Shown here piece by piece: positions 58,904 to 64,000 of a stretch of DNA of 64,000 nt. The position numbers were made by a program, and so were the translations under genes. The notes below the pieces were generated by a model. It made no database searches. It had not been told where the DNA came from and saw nothing but the letters and a program-made list of their open reading frames with translations. Each line of letters begins with the position of its first letter. The first letter of the stretch is position 1. Source of the stretch: Phycisphaerales bacterium. Lineage in GTDB: Bacteria; Planctomycetota; Phycisphaerae; Phycisphaerales; UBA1924. The stretch is from assembly GCA_905339235.1 (NCBI GenBank), contig CAJPFG010000001.1, positions 124,001 through 188,000 on the forward strand, read 5' to 3'.

Positions 58904-60832
58904 ATGCCCCCCTTGCCAAGCCAGAATGATCCGTCGCGGCCCCATTCAGGACCGGCCCGGACGCCCAGCGTCCCGGCGGAGATGGTCCGAGGCCACAAAC
59001 CCAGTTCGCTGACCGAACAAGTCGAGGGGAGCACGGAGTCGGAGTTTTACAGCCCGATTCCGGAGGGGTATCAGCGAGGGCAGCATAAGTACGTGGTGGT
59101 GGTGGGTACGGTGATGTCGGGCCTGGGCAAGGGCATCTTCGCGAGCAGCCTGGCGAAGATGCTGAAGGACAAGGGTCTGGTCGTCGCTCCGATCAAGATG
59201 GAGGGCTACCTGAACATGGACTCGGGGACGCTGAACCCGTATCGGCACGGGGAAGTGTTCGTGCTGGAAGACGGCACCGAGTGCGACATGGACCTTGGGA
59301 CCTACGAGCGGTTGCTGGATCAGAACTTGTTGAAGTGGAACTTTACGACCTCGGGGCGGATCTTCGGGGAGATCCTGGAGCGGGAGAGGCGGGGGGCGTA
59401 TCTCGGGCGCGACGTGCAGTGGATTCCGCACGTTACGGGCGAGGTGAAGCGAAAACTGCGGGAGTTGGCGGTGCGGGGGGACGGGAGCCGGCCGGCGGAC
59501 GTGGTGTTCGTGGAGGTCGGCGGGACGGTGGGAGACTACGAGAACGGGGTGTACATCGAGGCGATGCGTGAACTGGCGTTCGAGGAAGGGCCGGGGAACG
59601 TGTGCTTCGTGGCGCTGACGTACATCATCGAGCCGCCCGCGCTGGGCGAGCAGAAGAGCAAAGCGGCGCAACTGGGGATCAAGCGGGCGCTGGAGGCGGG
59701 GATTCAGCCGCACATCATCGCGTGCCGCGCAAGCCGGCCCGTGAGCCCGAAGGTGATGCAGAAGATCGCGATGTTCAGCAACGTGCCGCTGAAGCGCGTG
59801 TTCAGCCTGCACGACCGGGAGAGCATCTACACCATCCCCGAGGAGTTGAGACACGACCGGCTGGATCGCGAGATCCTGTCGATCCTCGACATGCACGACA
59901 AGGTGGACAACTCGGCGGAGGATGGGAACCGGGAGAAGTGGATGGGGTTCGTGCGGAGACTGACCGCGAAGAAATCGCGCGACGTGCGGATCGGGGTGCT
60001 GGGCAAGTACGCGGGGCTGCGGGACACGTACGCGAGCATCGACAAGGCGGCGGAGCACTGCGGCGCACACCTGGGCGCGAAGGTGACGCTGGACTGGCTC
60101 GAGACCACCAACGTGACGGACGCGAACGTGGAAGCGCTGATGGACGGGCTGGACGGGGTGATCGTACCGGGAGGATTCGGGGCGCGGGGCGTGGACGGGA
60201 AGATCGCGGCGGTCCGGTATTGCCGCGAGCGCGGTATGCCGTACTTGGGCATCTGCCTTGGATTCCAGGTCGCGGTGATCGAGTTCGCGAGAAACGTGCT
60301 CGGCCTGCACGACGCGGATTCGACGGAGTTCACGCCGAACGCGGGGCACCCGGTGATCAGCGAGTTGCCCGAGCAAAAGCGCATCGAGGGGCTCGGGGGA
60401 ACCATGCGGCTGGGGGCGCAGGATGTGCAGATTCTGCCCGGGACCCTGGCGTCGTTCCTGTTCGGCGGCAGGACGATGATCCACGAGCGGTTCAGGCACC
60501 GATACGAGGTTGACCCGGAATACATCGAGCGGTTGGAGGCGGCCGGGCTGGTTTTCTCGGGCCGGCACCCGACGCGGCCGATCATGCAAGTTGTCGAACT
60601 CCGGCGGCCTGGCGATGCGGGCGCCAACATGCCGACCCACCCGTTCTTCATCGGGGCGCAGTTCCATCCGGAGTTGACGAGCCGGCCGCTGCGTCCGCAG
60701 CCGATGTTCATGGGGCTCATCGCCGCGGCGATCGAGAAGAAATACGGGACGAAGATCGATCCTCGCGATGCGTGGGCGCCCGAACTGCAGCGGTGGATGA
60801 CGGCGCGGATGGGGCAGGTCCAGACGGTGTGA
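58904..60832 (+). CDS. pyrG: CTP synthase, divergent synthase domain
   Basis: The product has 642 residues, about 95 more than E. coli PyrG because of a 60-residue N-terminal extension and inserts. It makes CTP from UTP, ATP and glutamine. The synthetase loop reads GTVMSGLGKGI in place of GGVVSSLGKGI, and KMEGYLNMDSGTLNPYRHGEVF in place of the usual KLDPY-N-VDPGTM form. The Mg site CDMDLGTYER is kept. The glutaminase domain has GICLGFQ with the catalytic Cys and FHPEL with His-Glu. A leaderless-type promoter fixes the start. Confidence 0.93.
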   Translation: MPPLPSQNDPSRPHSGPARTPSVPAEMVRGHKPSSLTEQVEGSTESEFYSPIPEGYQRGQHKYVVVVGTVMSGLGKGIFASSLAKMLKDKGLVVAPIKMEGYLNMDSGTLNPYRHGEVFVLEDGTECDMDLGTYERLLDQNLLKWNFTTSGRIFGEILERERRGAYLGRDVQWIPHVTGEVKRKLRELAVRGDGSRPADVVFVEVGGTVGDYENGVYIEAMRELAFEEGPGNVCFVALTYIIEPPALGEQKSKAAQLGIKRALEAGIQPHIIACRASRPVSPKVMQKIAMFSNVPLKRVFSLHDRESIYTIPEELRHDRLDREILSILDMHDKVDNSAEDGNREKWMGFVRRLTAKKSRDVRIGVLGKYAGLRDTYASIDKAAEHCGAHLGAKVTLDWLETTNVTDANVEALMDGLDGVIVPGGFGARGVDGKIAAVRYCRERGMPYLGICLGFQVAVIEFARNVLGLHDADSTEFTPNAGHPVISELPEQKRIEGLGGTMRLGAQDVQILPGTLASFLFGGRTMIHERFRHRYEVDPEYIERLEAAGLVFSGRHPTRPIMQVVELRRPGDAGANMPTHPFFIGAQFHPELTSRPLRPQPMFMGLIAAAIEKKYGTKIDPRDAWAPELQRWMTARMGQVQTV

Positions 60833-60834
60833 GA

Positions 60835-61581
60835 TCAGCGACTCGGCGGGGCCAGGGGCGCCAGCAGCGGAGGGGTGCGCTGCCAGGTCATGCGAGAGGC
60901 GGATTCCAGCCAGTTCGCGGCGTCCCAGAGGATGCAGGCGGAGAAGCGGTCCGGCCGTTCGCGGCCGACCAGCGCGTTGTTCAGGAGAGTCTGCGCGTAG
61001 AGATCGGCCCGGGCCCGGGATTCGGGTGTCCGGGCGGCGTCGAGCGACATCGCGGCGAAGAAGTGCACGGCCCAGGGGCGCTCGGTGGCGTTGTCCGGCT
61101 GCACTTCGGCGAGGAGCCATTCGGCGGCGCGGGTGATTCGCGAGAGGATCGCGGGGCTGCGTGCTCGCAGACCTTCCCACGACAGGGCATGGAGCGAAGA
61201 GAGTTCGGCGTCGGTCCAGGTTTCGATGGCGTCGTCGCCGAGGTCGCGGAACAGGCGACCGTCGGCGATCCAGTCGATGGGAAGGCGGTGGTATGCGGCG
61301 CGGGTGTGGCAGCACCACCAGGCCAGTTCGTCAGGACGCGGATCGGCGGGCATGTCGCCGCCGGCGCAGCGGAGCAGGTGCGACAGAAGTGGGCGATCGA
61401 CGGGCCGGCGGTGGCCGGCGTTGTCGGTGAAGGCGTCGATCAAGGCGCGGCAGTCGGCGTCGCGAGCGGGCTGGGGTTCGTCGGAATCGTGATCGAGCAA
61501 ACGCCTCAGGTCCGGGGAAAGGGAGGGGCGGGCGGCGAGACGCAGCCGACGGACCCATTGGGCATGTGCTGGCGCGGGCAT
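60835..61581 (-). CDS. Hypothetical helical protein, 248 residues
   Basis: ATG 61581 is chosen because an AATAAT -10 box ends six bases before it; the frame stays open to 61995 but overlaps the PilZ-like gene. The product is rich in Trp, Arg, Asp and Ala and predicted helical (LIDAFTDNAGHRRPVDRPLLSHLL, ETWTDAELSSLHALSWEGL). It has no signal peptide or known domain. It is convergent with pyrG (2 bases between stops). I do not assign a function. Confidence 0.7.
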   Translation of the reverse strand: MPAPAHAQWVRRLRLAARPSLSPDLRRLLDHDSDEPQPARDADCRALIDAFTDNAGHRRPVDRPLLSHLLRCAGGDMPADPRPDELAWWCCHTRAAYHRLPIDWIADGRLFRDLGDDAIETWTDAELSSLHALSWEGLRARSPAILSRITRAAEWLLAEVQPDNATERPWAVHFFAAMSLDAARTPESRARADLYAQTLLNNALVGRERPDRFSACILWDAANWLESASRMTWQRTPPLLAPLAPPSR

Positions 61582-61593
61582 CGGTGGATTATT
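61582..61593 (-). promoter_or_regulatory. Leaderless-type -10 for the 248-residue hypothetical
   Basis: Reverse-strand AATAAT (61588-61593), six bases, then ATG 61581. Confidence 0.45.
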
Positions 61594-61705
61594 CGGGGTA
61601 GGCGGTGACGGAGTCGCGGTGCAGGTCCGATCACCGGGGACCGGGGCGGGCGGTGTCAACACGGGGAAATGAGAGTCCGATGTACTGATGTGGAAAGGAG
61701 CCGCA

Positions 61706-62116
61706 ATGGCGCGCATAACGACGGCTGCCAAGAAGGATGAAGGGCTCGACGCGTGCGCGGAGGCGACGCTGGGGCGCGCGCCCGAGGCTGATATCGCCGG
61801 GTGGCAGTTCAAGGCGGAGTTGGACGCCGCGGAACTGAGCGAGCGGAACGAGCCGGGACCGACATGGACGGCGCGGGGGGAGTTGCTGAGCCGATCGCAC
61901 CTGGTGATCCGGTCGCGAACGCTGGCGTACCCGGGGCGAAAACTGATCGTCGCGGTGCACCTGATCGACGCGGAACCGGTTGGATTGCTGGGCAAGGTGA
62001 AGTCGTGCGAGTATCAGGGGGACGGCCTTCACAAGATCGTGATCGAACTCGAGGTGCTGCCGAAGGAGAATCGGATCACGGAATGGCTGCAGGATCGCGT
62101 GACCCGTCGCAGGTAG
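61706..62116 (+). CDS. Small PilZ-like protein
   Basis: The product has 136 residues. ATG 61706 has AAAGGAG five bases upstream, better than ATG 61688. The C-terminal half has PilZ-like strand order and spacing (ELLSRSHLVIRSRTLAYPGRKLIVAVHLID, then LLGKVKSCEYQGDGLHKIVIEL). The N-terminal RxxxR that binds cyclic di-GMP is not present, so binding is doubtful. It ends 15 bases before panC. The family call is tentative. Confidence 0.65.
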   Translation: MARITTAAKKDEGLDACAEATLGRAPEADIAGWQFKAELDAAELSERNEPGPTWTARGELLSRSHLVIRSRTLAYPGRKLIVAVHLIDAEPVGLLGKVKSCEYQGDGLHKIVIELEVLPKENRITEWLQDRVTRRR

Positions 62117-62120
62117 CGTC

Positions 62121-62131
62121 TACCCTCGCGT
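62121..62131 (+). promoter_or_regulatory. Leaderless-type -10 for panC
   Basis: TACCCT (62121-62126), five bases, then GTG 62132. It begins just after the PilZ-like stop. Confidence 0.45.
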
Positions 62132-63001
62132 GTGAAAGTTTCGACGACACCACGGGAATACGACGCGTGGGGCTCGCATGGTTGCGTGCTGGTGCCGACG
62201 ATGGGTGCGCTCCACGAGGGGCATGCGAGCCTGGTTCGGCAGGGCGCGGCCCTGGCGCGCGATCTGGGTGCATGGGGATGCGTCGTCACGGTGTTCGTGA
62301 ATCCGACCCAGTTCAACGACCCGGCGGACTTTGCCCGGTATCCCAAGACATTGGATGTGGATCTGGCGATTTGCCAAGGGGCGGGGGCCGCGGGGGTGTT
62401 TGTGCCGGGCGTCGAGGAGGTGTATCCCCGCGGGCGCGAGGAGGGCGTGCCGGTTCTGCCGGCGGTGGCGACGCGGCCGGGGTTGGAGGATCGGCACCGT
62501 CCCGGGCACTTCGCGGGCGTGTGCCAGGTGGTGAAGCGGCTGTTCGAGATGACGCGGCCGCGTGCGGCGGTGTTCGGGGAGAAGGACTGGCAGCAGTTGC
62601 AGGTGGTGCGGGCGATGACGGGGATGCTGGGGCTGGGGGTGGAGATCGTGGCGGGGCCGACGGTGCGGGAGAGCGACGGATTGGCGATGAGCAGCCGGAA
62701 CCGGTTTCTGGGGCCGGCGGATCGTCGGCGGGCGACGGCGCTGAGCCGGGGATTGAGAGCGGCGCTGGGCGCTTCGACGCCCGATGAGGCGGAGCGGGTG
62801 ATGGGGGAAGTGCTGGGGAGCGAGGGGGTTGAGGCGGAATACGCGGTGATTCGCGAGGCGGAGACGTTGACGAGGCCCGCGGAGAGCGTGGGCGCGCGGT
62901 GGCGCGCGCTGGTAGCGGCGCGGGTGGGGAGCGTCCGGTTGATCGACAACGGGGCGTGGCGGCCGGCGGGCGAGGGCGGTGTGCGCGCGGGGCGGGAATA
63001 A
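62132..63001 (+). CDS. panC: Pantothenate synthetase
   Basis: The product has 289 residues, the normal length. It joins pantoate and beta-alanine with ATP for coenzyme A synthesis. The ATP-binding start is VLVPTMGALHEGHASLV, with the HxGH signature. It is followed by TVFVNPTQFN, RPGHFAGVCQVVKRLF, FGEKDWQQL and the KMSKS-like DGLAMSSRNRFL. The start is GTG 62132, preceded by a -10 box. No panB or panD is in the window. Confidence 0.95.
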   Translation: MKVSTTPREYDAWGSHGCVLVPTMGALHEGHASLVRQGAALARDLGAWGCVVTVFVNPTQFNDPADFARYPKTLDVDLAICQGAGAAGVFVPGVEEVYPRGREEGVPVLPAVATRPGLEDRHRPGHFAGVCQVVKRLFEMTRPRAAVFGEKDWQQLQVVRAMTGMLGLGVEIVAGPTVRESDGLAMSSRNRFLGPADRRRATALSRGLRAALGASTPDEAERVMGEVLGSEGVEAEYAVIREAETLTRPAESVGARWRALVAARVGSVRLIDNGAWRPAGEGGVRAGRE

Positions 63002-63049
63002 GGGTTGGTGTGCTCCTAAAGTGACGGCACTACTAGAGGAGCCAATGCC

Positions 63050-64000
63050 GTGCAGCGAACGCCTTTGCATCAGTTTCACCTGGACAACAAGGCCCACATG
63101 GTGGATTTCGTCGGGTGGGAGATGCCGCTGACCTATTACGGGCTGATCGAGGAGCACAAGCAGGTTCGCAGCAGCGGCGGCGTGTTCGACGTGTCGCACA
63201 TGGGGCGGGTGAAGTTCACCGGCCGGCACGCGCGTCGGTTTTTGGAGAAGGCGTGCACGCGGAAGGTCAGCGATATGCAGGCCGGGCAGTGCCGGTATTC
63301 GCTGGTGTGCAACGAGAGCGGCGGCGTGCGGGACGACGTGATTGTCTATCGCATCGACGACGACGAGTTTCTGATGGTTGTGAACGCGAGCAACCGCGAG
63401 AAGATTCTGAAGCACTTCGAAGAGTTGAAAGCGAAGTGGGACCTGACGTTTAAGATGGACGACCAGACGCTTGACACGGCGATGGTGGCGCTGCAGGGCC
63501 CGAAAGTCATCGAACTGATCGGGCAGTACAGCCGCGAGATTCCGTCGCTGAAGAGATACCGGTTCGCGGTGAAGAACCTGATGATCGCGAAACTGATCGT
63601 GAGCCGGACCGGGTACACGGGCGAGGATGGAGTGGAGGTGATTCTGCCGTCCGGGGCGATCGGGCTGGCGATGAAGTACCTGCTGCAGGGTGTGGATATG
63701 GCCAAGCCCGACGCGGTGTTGCGGCCGGCGGGGCTGGGCGCGCGCGACACGCTCCGGACCGAGGCGGGGATGCCGCTGTACGGGCATGAACTGGGCGAAG
63801 AGATCAACGCGCTGTCGTGCGGCGTGGATTTCGCGATCGCGCTGGACAAGGACCAGGGCGAGAAGGGCGAGGTCTTCGTGGGGATGGAGGCGTTGAAGAA
63901 GACCAAGGCCGAGGGCGGCCCGAAGCGGAAGTTGGCGGGGTTCGTGATCGAGGGCAAGCGGGCCGCGCGTCAGGGCGCCGTGATCAAGCAGGGCGGGCGC
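63050..64000 (+). CDS. gcvT: Aminomethyltransferase of the glycine cleavage system, 3' end outside window
   Basis: At least 317 codons run from GTG 63050 to the right edge; about 50 are probably missing. AGGAG lies eight bases upstream. GcvT takes the aminomethyl group from lipoyl-GcvH to tetrahydrofolate and releases ammonia. The start TPLHQFHL...MVDFVGWEMPLTY, the folate-binding GVFDVSHMGRVKFTG, and RTGYTGEDGVEV and RPAGLGARDTLRTEAGMPLYGHEL are all typical. It is 48 bases after panC; there is no room for a glycine riboswitch in that gap. Confidence 0.94.
   Translation, partial: MQRTPLHQFHLDNKAHMVDFVGWEMPLTYYGLIEEHKQVRSSGGVFDVSHMGRVKFTGRHARRFLEKACTRKVSDMQAGQCRYSLVCNESGGVRDDVIVYRIDDDEFLMVVNASNREKILKHFEELKAKWDLTFKMDDQTLDTAMVALQGPKVIELIGQYSREIPSLKRYRFAVKNLMIAKLIVSRTGYTGEDGVEVILPSGAIGLAMKYLLQGVDMAKPDAVLRPAGLGARDTLRTEAGMPLYGHELGEEINALSCGVDFAIALDKDQGEKGEVFVGMEALKKTKAEGGPKRKLAGFVIEGKRAARQGAVIKQGGR

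Noticed and set aside
63002-63049. Possible glycine riboswitch before gcvT
   Set aside because: The gap to panC is only 48 bases, too short for the aptamer, and no conserved blocks are seen.
1-64000. CRISPR arrays, prophage genes, transposases or a toxin-antitoxin pair
   Set aside because: I found no regularly spaced direct repeats, integrase or transposase motifs, and no credible toxin-antitoxin gene pair in the window.

Overview
The window is a GC-rich (roughly two thirds G+C, with strong G/C at third codon positions) chromosomal segment. It is most likely from a planctomycete of the class Phycisphaerae. Supporting signs are two secreted proteins ending in the same dockerin-like D-x-N-x-D-G module, three exported proteins ending in a PAP-type variant of the PEP-CTERM sorting signal (PAPG, hydrophobic stretch, RRRR), the GTGVPPV palindromic repeat, small membrane proteins with a CPxC zinc ribbon, and Gram-negative envelope genes (kdsB, lspA, secretin). 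No phage, transposase or CRISPR array was seen. Most of the window is core genome with many short operons and many divergent pairs. This assignment is inference from gene content, not a database result.

Layout. 1-5.9 kb: a secretin and a TPR lipoprotein (partial), a DinB-like protein, a metallo-beta-lactamase-fold hydrolase divergent from a cupin, and a membrane TPR-like protein. 5.9-16.4 kb: lspA with a DksA-like regulator, accA divergent from proC, an ABC-2 exporter, a SAM methyltransferase divergent from a long UbiD decarboxylase, a PBP4-type D-Ala-D-Ala carboxypeptidase, and a small unknown protein. 16.6-22 kb: a stand-alone receiver protein and two large secreted proteins sharing a dockerin-like C terminus. 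22.3-27.5 kb: alpha-glucan phosphorylase, then a reverse-strand group ribF, nrnA-like, orphan DNA methyltransferase and YcxB-like membrane protein. 27.6-34.7 kb: a PAP-CTERM protein, a zinc-ribbon membrane protein, two broken genes lying head to head, a small unknown, putA and a lipoprotein. 34.7-40.1 kb: rtcB, two tandem terC-type genes behind a candidate manganese (yybP-ykoY) riboswitch, and ogt-cutC. 40.1-46.9 kb is the most unusual part: a sigma-54 activator without a receiver domain, palindromic upstream sites and a near-consensus -24/-12 promoter, a pseudo-receiver protein with a translationally coupled 60-residue protein, two PAP-CTERM proteins, a 63-residue membrane protein, dispersed intergenic repeats and a calpain-like protease. 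47-54 kb: DUF2721, dapF, tRNA-Arg, fibro-slime protein, def-fmt-HExxH protein, TPR protein and kdsB. 54-64 kb: two tandem M1 peptidases, pyrG, an unknown, a PilZ-like protein, panC and gcvT (partial).

Expression signals. About seventeen genes have a TAnnnT-type -10 box ending only 5-8 bases before the start codon, with no Shine-Dalgarno sequence. They are probably transcribed as leaderless mRNAs. Genes inside operons, and those with true 5' leaders, carry clear GGAG-type sites. This rule was used here to choose several starts.

The sections do not form one pathway. The strongest functional groupings are envelope and secretion (secretin, lspA, PBP4, dockerin and PAP-CTERM proteins), proline metabolism (proC, putA), translation start processing (def, fmt), metal homeostasis (tandem TerC proteins, CutC) and the sigma-54 cassette.
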